This document shows positions 7,057-14,743 of a stretch of 19,313 bases of DNA, in pieces. The DNA lies in contig JBDSMH010000015.1 of the NCBI GenBank assembly GCA_039915945.1, positions 1 to 19,313 of the forward strand. The letters run 5' to 3'. Under the pieces are notes generated by a model that saw nothing but the letters and a program-made list of their open reading frames with translations, did not search any database and was not told the DNA's origin. Within the stretch, counting starts at the first letter, position 1. The number at the start of each line of letters is the position of its first letter. The stretch comes from DATLFA01 sp039915945. GTDB taxonomy: Bacteria > Actinomycetota > Acidimicrobiia > Acidimicrobiales > WLNW01. A program made the position numbers and the translations under genes.

Positions 7057-7488
7057 TTGATCGACATTTCGAACGCGCAGGTGTCGCGGCGCGTTCTCGA
7101 ACAATGGCTGATGGCGAACGACTTTCGGCAGACTCACTCGCAACAAAGGCAAGTAACCAGTGACGACTACGCCGAGTGGATCTCGCCCACGTTGCGCGTG
7201 GAGATCAAAGTCGACCGCAGGCAGATGTTTCTCGGAATCGGCCTGCGCACGATGGCTACCACCTATCACCCGGATGAGTGGGAAGCGTGGCTCGACGGCG
7301 GGGCGCTGCGACGCCACCTTTCCGGTCTCGATCATCAGATCGCATTCGTGACGCAACGGTGGTTGCGCGCCGCAGCGCTCGCGGCCGCCGATATTTCGGC
7401 GACTGAAAATGCGATCGAGGCGATCGGGCTCGACTGGATCGAGCGGCGCTTCGGGTGGCGACCCGGTCGCCTGCACGAAGCTCGCTGA
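7057..7488 (+). CDS. Hypothetical protein, 143 residues
   Basis: No family is recognised. The protein is soluble and mixed alpha/beta, with VLEQWLMANDFRQTH near the N-terminus, strands LRVEIKVDRRQMFLGIGL at about 46-63, YHPDEWEAWL at about 70-79, and a helical C-terminus ending in LDWIERRFGWRPGRLHEAR. The Trp-rich, charged composition and unbroken frame look like a real gene. TTG at 7057 is preferred because AGGGCGAG lies just before it. GTG at 7081 is the alternative. It lies downstream of the inverted repeat that follows the UPF0104 gene and is convergent with the CMD-like gene 14 bases away. Confidence 0.62.
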   Translation: MIDISNAQVSRRVLEQWLMANDFRQTHSQQRQVTSDDYAEWISPTLRVEIKVDRRQMFLGIGLRTMATTYHPDEWEAWLDGGALRRHLSGLDHQIAFVTQRWLRAAALAAADISATENAIEAIGLDWIERRFGWRPGRLHEAR

Positions 7489-7502
7489 ACCGCGCTGTCG
7501 AA

Positions 7503-8093
7503 CTAGGGCACCCAGGGCCCCGGTGGCGCGGGCACACGGAACACGCGCATCTGGAGCGCGAGCGTGCGGTAGAACCCGATGAGCGTGGTGAGCTCGACGA
7601 GGCCGGCAGCACCGAGTACCGCCTCGGCACCGCGGTAGGTCTGATCGTCGAGGTCGCCGGTGGCCACGAGCGCACGGGTCGTCTCTGCGACCATCTGCTC
7701 GATGGGATCATCGAATTCGACGGTGTCCGCGCGTGCGAGGGCGGCGATCGCCGCGTCGCTCAAACCGAGATTCGCGCCGATCGCAGCGTGAGCGACCCAT
7801 TCGAAGTCGCTGCGCTCGGACTCGGCGACGATCAAGATTGCGATCTCGCGCGAGCGCGGTGGCAGCTGTCCCGAGAAACGCAGCGTGCGACCGAGCTCTT
7901 GTAGCGCCCCACCGATCACCGGATGAAAGAGCATGGCGTTGAACGGTCCCTGCATTCGGCCCTCGTCATCGACGAGGCCGACGGGTGACACCAACCCCTG
8001 GTGCGCGGCGCGCCGCGGGCCTTGGTTGATGGTGTCGTAGAGCTGTCGTTGTTCGGCAGTGAGCTCGTCTGGCCGCAAGTGTGCGAGTCGCAT
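7503..8093 (-). CDS. Carboxymuconolactone decarboxylase (CMD/AhpD-like) family protein
   Basis: A 196-residue all-alpha protein of the CMD superfamily. The core reads LPPRSREIAILIVAESERSDFEWVAHAAIGANLGLSD (about residues 78-113), with E98 and H102 in the FEWVAHAAIGAN segment. The CxxC pair of AhpD-type peroxidases is absent, so it resembles decarboxylase or lactone-hydrolase relatives rather than an alkylhydroperoxidase. The substrate cannot be assigned. Start ATG 8093 lies 20 bases downstream of the aldo/keto reductase stop on the same strand, indicating co-transcription. The two could act on the same ketone or lactone intermediate, but this is an inference. Confidence 0.87.
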   Translation of the reverse strand: MRLAHLRPDELTAEQRQLYDTINQGPRRAAHQGLVSPVGLVDDEGRMQGPFNAMLFHPVIGGALQELGRTLRFSGQLPPRSREIAILIVAESERSDFEWVAHAAIGANLGLSDAAIAALARADTVEFDDPIEQMVAETTRALVATGDLDDQTYRGAEAVLGAAGLVELTTLIGFYRTLALQMRVFRVPAPPGPWVP

Positions 8094-8113
8094 CGGTCTC
8101 CTGACGACGACGG

Positions 8114-9103
8114 TCAGCGTTGTGCAGGGTGGTGACGGTAGTCGGTGGTGAGCGCGTCGAGCTGCTCGAGAACATCGGCATCGAGCCGGCGATCCAGCGC
8201 CGCTACCGGTTCGGCGAGTTGATCGGGACGGCTCGCGCCGATGATCGGTGAAGTGACCGCGGGTTGCGCCAGACACCACGCGACGGCGAGTTGCGCGAGG
8301 CTCATCCCCGCATCGGCGGCGAGGTCGCGCAGCGCGTCGACCGTGGCGAAATCGCGTTCGTTCCAGTAACGATTCTGATAGTTCTGTGCCGCCGATCCAA
8401 GGGTGAATCGCGTTCCTTCGGTCGGTGCGCCTGGTCGATGCTTGCCCGTCAGGAATCCACCGGCAAGCGGGTTGTAGGGGATCACGGCGACGCCGGCATC
8501 GAGGCAGAGCGGAAACAATTCGCGTTCACAGTTGCGGTACAGCAGGTTGTAGCGCGGCTGCGTCGAATCGAAGCGCGCGAGACCGAGCGTTTCGCTACGA
8601 CCGATCGCGCGTGCGAGATGTGACGCGAGATAGTTCGAGCAGCCGATGTAACGCACCTTGCCGTCTCGCACGAGTTGGTCCAGTGCGCTGAGCGTCTCGT
8701 CGTGGGAGACAGCGGGGTCGAGGCTGTGCATCTGGTACAGGTCGATGTAGTCGGTGCCGAGTCGCCGCAGTGATCCTTCGATCGCGTCGAGGATGTGGCG
8801 CCTGCTCGCGCCTTGTTGCCATGGTTGCGGGCCCATGCGGCCGACACACTTGGTCGCGAGCACCACGTTGTCGCGCCGACCGACGAGCCAACGGCCGATG
8901 ATCTCCTCGGTGCGCCCCACCGTGTCGAGACCACCACCGAGGGGGTAGACGTCGGCCGTGTCGAGAAAGGTGATGCCGGCATCCGCGGCGGCGTTCAAGA
9001 TTGCGACGCTTGTCGGCTCGTCGCATTGATAGCCGAAGGTCATCGTGCCAAGGCACAGCCTCGACACCTGCAGGCCGGTACGACCGAGACGAACGTGTTC
9101 CAC
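8114..9103 (-). CDS. Aldo/keto reductase
   Basis: A 329-residue NADPH-dependent aldo/keto reductase of the (beta/alpha)8 type (COG0667-like). The tetrad is complete: D48 and Y53 in FLDTADVY, K85 in LATKC, H126 in LYQMHSLDP. Further hallmarks are VRYIGCSNY (cofactor side), the QPRYNLL block, and the C-terminal VTSPIIGASRPDQLAE that holds the 2'-phosphate of NADPH. The start is GTG at 9103. The Shine-Dalgarno is weak. It is 46 bases downstream of the winged-helix gene and 20 bases upstream of the CMD-like gene on the same strand. The substrate is not predictable. Confidence 0.93.
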   Translation of the reverse strand: MEHVRLGRTGLQVSRLCLGTMTFGYQCDEPTSVAILNAAADAGITFLDTADVYPLGGGLDTVGRTEEIIGRWLVGRRDNVVLATKCVGRMGPQPWQQGASRRHILDAIEGSLRRLGTDYIDLYQMHSLDPAVSHDETLSALDQLVRDGKVRYIGCSNYLASHLARAIGRSETLGLARFDSTQPRYNLLYRNCERELFPLCLDAGVAVIPYNPLAGGFLTGKHRPGAPTEGTRFTLGSAAQNYQNRYWNERDFATVDALRDLAADAGMSLAQLAVAWCLAQPAVTSPIIGASRPDQLAEPVAALDRRLDADVLEQLDALTTDYRHHPAQR

Positions 9104-9149
9104 CGCCCGATCATCTCAGATGCGAGATGTTCGAGCGATTTGCCGTCGG

Positions 9150-9698
9150 TCAGAGGTTGGTGGACCGGTCGAGTGAATAGCCCCGTGCTCGCAGCGTGCG
9201 CAAGGACAGGCCGAGAGGTTCGACGCGCCGCCGCAGCCGAAGCACGTGGACATCGAGCTGATTGCGCGAAGGCTCGCCTGACGGCCAGCCCGATCGTGTC
9301 AACGTCGCCCGGCTGACGACCGAACCGAATCGGTCGAGCAGCGCGCTGATGAGGCGGCACTCGATCGGCGACAATGCGACCCATTGCGTACCGACGTAGA
9401 GCCGGCCGTTGTCGTCGAGCCGCGGATGCAAACCGCGAGTCGCCCGCAGCCGCAACGTCGACACACGGGCTTGTACTTCTCGAGGGTCCGCAGGGGTGCG
9501 GACCCAGTCCTCGAGCACGTCGTCGGTGACCGGCGGGTCACAATCCTCGGGGACAAGCAACAAACGAGGCATGCCTGCGTCGCGCAGCGTCACTCGCCGC
9601 TCTTCTGCGCCTGGCCACGGAACGAGAGCGACTTCCACGAACGGAACCGTACGCAGCTGCGATTGCGACATTGTTACGTCATCATGAACAATGCTCAT
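9150..9698 (-). CDS. Winged-helix (OmpR/PhoB-type) regulator with degenerate receiver
   Basis: A 182-residue protein. The C-terminal half (about residues 98-178) is a Trans_reg_C winged helix: LYVGTQWVALSPIECRLISA, LDRFGSVVSRATL, recognition-helix region NQLDVHVLRLRRRVEPLG and the wing LRTLRARGYSL. The N-terminal ~85 residues look like a shortened receiver. MPRLLLVPEDCDPP stands in for a middle strand, and VRTPADPREVQARVSTL matches the end of a receiver, but the phosphoacceptor Asp and the K-P pair (T-P here) are missing. It should therefore not be controlled by a classic histidine kinase. ATG 9698 has GAGG about six bases upstream. It may control the downstream aldo/keto reductase and CMD genes or the divergent amidohydrolase. 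Confidence 0.82.
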   Translation of the reverse strand: MSIVHDDVTMSQSQLRTVPFVEVALVPWPGAEERRVTLRDAGMPRLLLVPEDCDPPVTDDVLEDWVRTPADPREVQARVSTLRLRATRGLHPRLDDNGRLYVGTQWVALSPIECRLISALLDRFGSVVSRATLTRSGWPSGEPSRNQLDVHVLRLRRRVEPLGLSLRTLRARGYSLDRSTNL

Positions 9699-9799
9699 GT
9701 TGCGCCTCGCTTTCCTCGGGGTTTGTGCGAGTGGGAGCGGGCTTCATTGCCACGCCCCCACTCGTCTCCCTCGCAGGGGATGCGCGGGCGCTCAAAATC

Positions 9800-9816
9800 G
9801 GGTGAAAATGTCACCC
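9800..9816. repeat. Inverted repeat GGGTGA-AAATG-TCACCC
   Basis: Perfect 6-bp arms are separated by five bases, about 100 bp upstream of the winged-helix regulator's start. It could be an operator for that regulator or chance in GC-rich DNA. Confidence 0.4.
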
Positions 9817-9971
9817 TGCCGCTCGAACCCAACCGCCGCCGTCGGCGCGTGAAGCGGAGCGGATCGACCGCTAATGTGCCCGCGGCGCGACGGTGGATCA
9901 GTTGGGCCGCGGCGACGATGTCGCTAGAGAAACCAGAATGTTCCATATGGACGCGCGCGCAACGTATTGAC

Positions 9972-9984
9972 GCCGCATTGCGGC
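9972..9984. repeat. Palindrome GCCGCATTGCGGC upstream of amidohydrolase
   Basis: A perfect 13-bp palindrome with 6-bp arms around a central T starts at the last base of the TTGACG at 9967-9972 and sits about 73 bp before the amidohydrolase ATG. An operator role is an inference from position. Confidence 0.4.
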
Positions 9985-10056
9985 ATGGTGTGCGCTTTGT
10001 GAACAGCGTGTTAACCGGCCCGAAGCAATCTGCGAGGGCGAGAAGGAGAGCAACGA

Positions 10057-11493
10057 ATGTCGGGAAAGAACCAGCTCACGAGCGCCGGGGTACGTGAGCG
10101 CGTCGGGCATCCGATTGTCGACGCCGATGGCCACATGCTCGAGTTGATCGATGCCGCGCATCCCCACGTCCGCGAGGCACTCGGGCCCGCGCTGTTCCAG
10201 CAGTGGCTCGACAGGGGCACGATCATCAAGCGCGCGCAGGCACCGATGACCCTCGCCGAGCGGCGCGACTCCCGTACGCCGCAGGGCGCCTGGTGGGGTA
10301 CGCACACCGTCAACGTGCTCGACCGGGCAACGGCCACCTTGCCCGCCTTGTTGTACGAACGCCTGCCCGAGCTCGGCATCGACTTCACGATCCTGTACCC
10401 GACCAACACCCTGTTGACCCCGGCCGAAGAAGACCCCGAACTGCGGCGCGGGCTGTGCGCCGGCTTCAACGCGTTCTATGCCGACGTCTACGGGCCGTTC
10501 TCCGATCGCATCACGCCTGCGGGCATCGTGCCGATGCACACTCCCGAAGAAGCAATCGCCGAGTTGCATCACATGAAGAAGCTCGGCATCAAGGTCGCCT
10601 GCTTCCCCGAAGGCGTGTTGCGTCCGTTGTCGCAACCCGCGGGCGACTCGCCATCACCGTGGCTGTTCGCGGGGCAACGGCAATGGTTTGACTGCTTCGC
10701 GCTCGACAGCCTCTACGACTACGACCCCGTATGGCAGACATGCCTCGATCTCGGCTTCGCCGTCACCTTCCATGGTGGTCTCAACGTGCGGCCCGGTATC
10801 CACTGGTCGATCACGAGCTATGCGGCCAACCACATCGGCCAGTTCATGGCCGAGATGTATCCGCTCTGCAAAGCCCTCGTCATGGGCGGCGTCACCCGGC
10901 GATTCCCCACCCTTCCGTTCGTGTTCTTGGAGTGCGGCGTCTCGTGGGCCGTGCAGATGGTGGGCGACACCATCGAACATTGGGAACGGCGCAACATCGA
11001 TGCGCTCGAGATGTACAACCCGGCGCGCCTCGACAAGCAACAGCTGGCGACGTACTTCGACAAGTACGGCGGCCGTCTCGCCGAGCTACTCGGCGGCGAC
11101 CCCTACGACTACGTGCAGAGCCTGCCGATCCACGGCAAGGCGCCCGAACAGCCCGACGAGTTCATACACGTCGGCGTCAAGGACGAACACGAAATCGTGT
11201 CGCTCTTCGACTCGATGTACTTCGGCTGCGAAGCCGACGATCGCGGCATCGCCACGGCGTTTGCACCGTGGAACGCCGAAGGCGCCGTGTTGAAGCCGGT
11301 GCTCGGCAGCGACATGGGCCACTGGGATGTCACCGATATCGCCGGCGTGGTCTCCGGTTCGTACGAGCTCGTCGAACAGGGTCACCTCACCGCCGATCAG
11401 TTCCGCGCGGTTGCCTTCGACAATCCGGTACAGATGTTCTGCGCCGCGAACCCAGACTTCTTCCGCGGCACGGTGATCGAGACTTCGGTCTGA
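10057..11493 (+). CDS. Amidohydrolase family (COG2159-like) metal-dependent hydrolase
   Basis: A 478-residue TIM-barrel protein of the amidohydrolase-2/ACMSD-like group, known for C-C hydrolysis or decarboxylation of aromatic-pathway intermediates. Metal-site candidates in order are IVDADGHMLE (D22/D24/H26, in place of the usual HxH), the FHGG strand (H239), FVFLECG (E292), and LGSDMGHWD (D419). The protein is longer than the minimal family because of an insertion at about residues 340-400 and an extended helical N-terminus. ATG 10057 has AAGGAG eight bases upstream. It is transcribed alone, divergent from the winged-helix regulator and convergent with the SDR gene. The long gap in front suggests it is regulated. 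The substrate is unknown. Confidence 0.88.
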   Translation: MSGKNQLTSAGVRERVGHPIVDADGHMLELIDAAHPHVREALGPALFQQWLDRGTIIKRAQAPMTLAERRDSRTPQGAWWGTHTVNVLDRATATLPALLYERLPELGIDFTILYPTNTLLTPAEEDPELRRGLCAGFNAFYADVYGPFSDRITPAGIVPMHTPEEAIAELHHMKKLGIKVACFPEGVLRPLSQPAGDSPSPWLFAGQRQWFDCFALDSLYDYDPVWQTCLDLGFAVTFHGGLNVRPGIHWSITSYAANHIGQFMAEMYPLCKALVMGGVTRRFPTLPFVFLECGVSWAVQMVGDTIEHWERRNIDALEMYNPARLDKQQLATYFDKYGGRLAELLGGDPYDYVQSLPIHGKAPEQPDEFIHVGVKDEHEIVSLFDSMYFGCEADDRGIATAFAPWNAEGAVLKPVLGSDMGHWDVTDIAGVVSGSYELVEQGHLTADQFRAVAFDNPVQMFCAANPDFFRGTVIETSV

Positions 11494-11502
11494 TACGCCG
11501 CG

Positions 11503-12222
11503 CTACGCGGTCATACCACCATCGAGGATGAACTCGGCGCCCGACGCATACGCGCTGTCGTCGCTCGCCAACCACAACGCGAGCTTGGCGACTTCGTCAG
11601 GGGACGCGTAACGCCCGAGCGGCACCCGCGTGGCCATGTCATCGATCGGCTTGTCGGCCATCATCGGCGTATCGATGATGCCCGGATGGATCGAGTTGAC
11701 GCGAATGTTGAACGGGCCGAGTTCTTGCGCAGCGCCCTTCGTCATGCCCCGTACCGCCCACTTGGTGGCCGCGTACGCGAAGCAGGGCGAACCGCCGCGC
11801 ATCCCGCCGATCGACGAGATGTTGATGATCGACCCTGAGCGTTGTTCCTTCATGGCCGGTGCGACGGCTTGCATGCCGAGGAAGACGCCCGTCTGGTTCA
11901 CCGCAATGACGCGTTGCCAGACATCGAGCGGTGTCGTGGTCATGGGCTCCCAGTGCAAGATGCCGGCGTTGTTGATGAGCACGTCGATGCGGCCGCGGTC
12001 GGCGACGACGCGAGCGATCACCTGCTGCCATTGGCCGGGTTCGGTGACGTCGTGGGTCAAGAACGTGCAACCGATGTCTGCGGCACTCTTCGCGCCTTCG
12101 TCGGCGAGTACGTCGGTGATGTAGACGGTGGCGCCTTCGTCGGTGAACAACCGAGCCTCGCTCGCACCCTGACCGCGGGCGCCCCCCGTGATGATGACAA
12201 CCTTGCTCTCGAGTCGGCCCAT
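11503..12222 (-). CDS. Short-chain dehydrogenase/reductase (classical SDR)
   Basis: A 239-residue classical SDR. The cofactor motif is TGGARGQG (12-19), D37 in YITDV at the end of strand 2 favours NAD(H), and NNAG is at 84-87. The catalytic set is N109, S136/S137 (NISSIGG), Y150 and K154 (YAATK). HPGIIDTPM and the C-terminal FILDGGMTA are typical of 3-ketosteroid or 3-oxoacyl-type SDRs. ATG 12222 follows a purine-rich AAGGCGGGGGC. It converges on the amidohydrolase (9 bases between stops) and lies downstream of egtD on the same strand with an 81-base gap. No sequence link to ergothioneine synthesis is visible. Confidence 0.93.
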   Translation of the reverse strand: MGRLESKVVIITGGARGQGASEARLFTDEGATVYITDVLADEGAKSAADIGCTFLTHDVTEPGQWQQVIARVVADRGRIDVLINNAGILHWEPMTTTPLDVWQRVIAVNQTGVFLGMQAVAPAMKEQRSGSIINISSIGGMRGGSPCFAYAATKWAVRGMTKGAAQELGPFNIRVNSIHPGIIDTPMMADKPIDDMATRVPLGRYASPDEVAKLALWLASDDSAYASGAEFILDGGMTA

Positions 12223-12303
12223 GCCCCCGCCTTTCGGATCTCTTGCTCGGAGGCTAGTGGCCCGAGCGGCCCTGCAGAGCGGGAAGCTGGGCCACCGGGG
12301 GTT

Positions 12304-13284
12304 TCACGGCTTGCGCGACAAGACCAGTGCGTAGTCGTCGGCGGTGTCCGGGAGCCACGCCAACAATTCGAGGCCGGCTGTCGCCAATTCGGTGCAGATG
12401 CCGTTGCGCCGGAACTTGGCGCTGATTTCCGTGCGCATTTCTTCGTTCTCCGCGAAGTCGACCGTGAGCCCGATGTCGCGAACGGTCACGCGCTGTTGTT
12501 CGATCGAACGTAATCGCATCTCGATCCACTCGTTGACCGGATCCCATCGGGCCACGTGTTCAAAGCGATCGAGGTCGAACGACGCGCCGAGTCCGCGGTT
12601 GAGCACTGCGAGCACGTTCTTGTTGAAGGCCGCGGTCACGCCCGACTCGTCGTCGTACGCGCGCACGAGGCGCGCCGGGTCCTTGACGAGGTCGACCCCG
12701 AGAAGGAACGTGTCGTGCGAGTGCATCTGCGCGCTGATTCGCTCGAGGAGGCGCGTGCGGTCGACCGGCTGATAGTTGCCGATCGTGCCACCAAGCAATG
12801 CGATCATGCGGGTCCCGCCGCTCGGGATCACGTCGAGATGCCGGTCGAAGTCGCCGACCACGCCGTGCACCGTGAGCCCTGGGTAGCTGTCGGCGATCAT
12901 CTTCGACGCGCTGATCAACGCACTTTCGCTGACGTCGAATGGCACGTAGCGCTCGAGCGAACCGTGTGCCCTCAGCGAGTCGAGCAGGACGCGCGTCTTG
13001 TCGGCGCTGCCCGCGCCGAGCTCGACGAGCGTGTCGGCGTCGGAGAGATCGGCGATGGCATCGGCCTGCTCGGCCAGGATGGACCGTTCGGCCTCGGTGG
13101 GGTAGTACTCGGGCAGCCGGGTGATCTTGTCGAAGAGCTCGCTGCCTTGGGCGTCGTAGAACCACTTCGGGGGGAGCACCTTGGGCGTGGCCGACAAGCC
13201 TTCGAGCGCGTCTTGTGCGAGCGCGCGCTGCAAGTCCTCTGGGTGCAGGTAGACGTCGATGACGGGGGCAACGAACGTACTCAT
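12304..13284 (-). CDS. egtD: L-histidine N-alpha-methyltransferase EgtD
   Basis: A 326-residue SAM-dependent enzyme that converts histidine to hercynine, the first step of ergothioneine synthesis. The SAM site is visible as VELGAGSADKT (87-97), FDVS (D117) and VVGDFD (D145-F146). From memory, the residues described for the mycobacterial enzyme at Y39, Y56, G86, K92, D113, D141, N166, Y206, M252, E282 and S284 all recur here at a constant +4 offset: Y43, Y60, G90, K96, D117, D145, N170, Y210, M256, E286, S288. Both the SAM and histidine pockets thus look intact. ATG 13284 has AGAGGA just upstream and lies 14 bases after egtB's stop, so the two form an operon. Confidence 0.96.
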   Translation of the reverse strand: MSTFVAPVIDVYLHPEDLQRALAQDALEGLSATPKVLPPKWFYDAQGSELFDKITRLPEYYPTEAERSILAEQADAIADLSDADTLVELGAGSADKTRVLLDSLRAHGSLERYVPFDVSESALISASKMIADSYPGLTVHGVVGDFDRHLDVIPSGGTRMIALLGGTIGNYQPVDRTRLLERISAQMHSHDTFLLGVDLVKDPARLVRAYDDESGVTAAFNKNVLAVLNRGLGASFDLDRFEHVARWDPVNEWIEMRLRSIEQQRVTVRDIGLTVDFAENEEMRTEISAKFRRNGICTELATAGLELLAWLPDTADDYALVLSRKP

Positions 13285-13298
13285 GATTCCTCTCGTGG

Positions 13299-14588
13299 TC
13301 AGGCTTGCGCCGCGAGGCGGACGCCGGAAAACATCCATCGCTGCGACGGGTAGAAGAAGTTGCGGTAGGTCACGCGCGCCTGGTCGTCCGGAGTGACGCA
13401 GCACCCGCCGCGTAGCACCATCTGGCCGCTCATGAACTTGCCGTTGTACTCGCCGACGGCTCCTCCGCCGGGAGTGAAACCGGGATACGCGAGGTAGGCG
13501 CTCGCTGTCCATTCCCAGACGTCGCCGCTCAACTGCTGTACGCCGGAGCCGGGCGTGGCTGCAGCAGGGTGTAGCCGGCCGCTCGACAACAAGTTGCCCA
13601 CGCCGGGTTGCGCGTGCGCGTCAGCAACGTGCTCCCACTCGGTCTCGGTTGGTAACCGCGCGGCCGCCCATCGAGCGAACGCGTCTGCTTCGTAGAAGCT
13701 GACGTGCACGACGGGTTCGGCGGGATCGATCGAGCGCAGACCGCCCAACGTGAACAGTTGCCATTGGTCGTCGGCGCGTTGCCAGTAGAGCGGGGCCGTC
13801 CACTGTTCTCTATCGACGGTGGACCAGCCGTCGGCAAGCCACAACGCCGGCGTGCGGTAGCCGCCATCGGCAATGAAGTCCATCCATTCGCCGCACGTGA
13901 TCAGTCGATCCGCAATACGAAACGGCTCCAACCAAACTCTGTGACGTGGGCTTTCGTTGTCGAAGGAGAACGCATCGGTGTCGCTGGTGCCGATCTCGAC
14001 CAGCCCGCCGTCGACCGAGGTCCAGCGCAACGGCGACGGTGTGGTCGCCGCCTCGTGCGGGAGCCTCTCGTCATAGGCCGGCGCGAGCGGGTTGCGCGAG
14101 AACACGTGCTTGATGTCCATCAACAGCAACTCTTGGTGCTGCTGCTCGTGCTGAAGGCCGAGTTCGACGAGTTGGCGAAGCGGTGTCTGGTCGGGGCGGG
14201 TGCCGTGAATCAACTTGACCATGGCGCTGTCGACGAAGGCACGGTAGGCGCCGACCTCGGCCGCACTCGGCCGGGTCAGGTTGCCGCGCTCCGCCCGCGG
14301 ATGGCGTTCGCCGATCGCTTCGTAGTACGAGTTGAACAGGTAGCCAAAACGCGGGTGGTATTCGCGAAACGACGGTTGTTGGGGCTTCAACAAGAAGGTC
14401 TCGAAGAACCACGACGTGTGGGCACGGTGCCATTTGGTCGGCGACACGTCGGCCATCGACTGCACCGTTTGGTCCTCGGCGGACAGGGCCGCGGCGAGCG
14501 ACTCGGTGACCGCCCGCACGTGGAGATAGCGCTGCGCCAGATCGCCGTTGATGTCGACGGTCGCGCTCCTCAGAACTTGTCGTGTCAT
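13299..14588 (-). CDS. egtB: Ergothioneine biosynthesis protein EgtB (sulfoxide synthase)
   Basis: A 429-residue iron-dependent sulfoxide synthase that couples hercynine with a thiol donor using O2. The N-terminal DinB-like domain carries the iron triad candidates H57 (KWHRAHTSWFFE), H147 and H151 (LQHEQQHQELLLMDIKH). The C-terminal formylglycine-generating-enzyme-like domain includes FSFDNESPRHRVWLEPF, LPTETEWEHVADA, GDVWEWTASAYL, LRGGCCVTP and RNFFYPSQRWMFSGVRLA. The acidic and basic residues that bind gamma-glutamylcysteine in mycobacterial EgtB seem absent in the last block, so cysteine may be the donor. ATG 14588 is chosen. An in-frame ATG 42 bases upstream has no better ribosome site. 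It is first in the egtB-egtD operon and divergent from the glycosyltransferase. Confidence 0.95.
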   Translation of the reverse strand: MTRQVLRSATVDINGDLAQRYLHVRAVTESLAAALSAEDQTVQSMADVSPTKWHRAHTSWFFETFLLKPQQPSFREYHPRFGYLFNSYYEAIGERHPRAERGNLTRPSAAEVGAYRAFVDSAMVKLIHGTRPDQTPLRQLVELGLQHEQQHQELLLMDIKHVFSRNPLAPAYDERLPHEAATTPSPLRWTSVDGGLVEIGTSDTDAFSFDNESPRHRVWLEPFRIADRLITCGEWMDFIADGGYRTPALWLADGWSTVDREQWTAPLYWQRADDQWQLFTLGGLRSIDPAEPVVHVSFYEADAFARWAAARLPTETEWEHVADAHAQPGVGNLLSSGRLHPAAATPGSGVQQLSGDVWEWTASAYLAYPGFTPGGGAVGEYNGKFMSGQMVLRGGCCVTPDDQARVTYRNFFYPSQRWMFSGVRLAAQA

Positions 14589-14743
14589 CGCCTGTTCCTG
14601 TCGTGCCCGCAGGCCCGTACCCCGGGGCACGGTCCGCGGAACCTACCGGCAAGAATGTTGTTCACTAGGTCGGTCAACTCAAGCGAATTGCCATCGTCCG
14701 TGGTATGCCAGAGGGCGTTCTCGTTCCCTGGGAGAAATCGCTG

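Larger units (their letters stand above)
9699..10056. promoter_or_regulatory. Intergenic control region between regulator and amidohydrolase genes
   Basis: This 358-bp divergent gap is the only gene-free stretch above 300 bases inside the window. I see no convincing reading frame. It holds two inverted repeats (9800-9816 and 9972-9984) and a TTGACG at 9967-9972 resembling a -35 box without a good -10. A strong Shine-Dalgarno, AAGGAG at 10043-10048, lies eight bases before the ATG at 10057. Confidence 0.5.

Noticed and set aside
7503..8093. AhpD-type alkylhydroperoxidase assignment
   Set aside because: The redox CxxC pair is missing from the CMD core.
10057..11493. Amidohydrolase as an EgtC equivalent for the ergothioneine locus
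   Set aside because: EgtC is an N-terminal-nucleophile amidotransferase-type fold. This is a TIM-barrel metal hydrolase on the opposite strand with the SDR gene in between.
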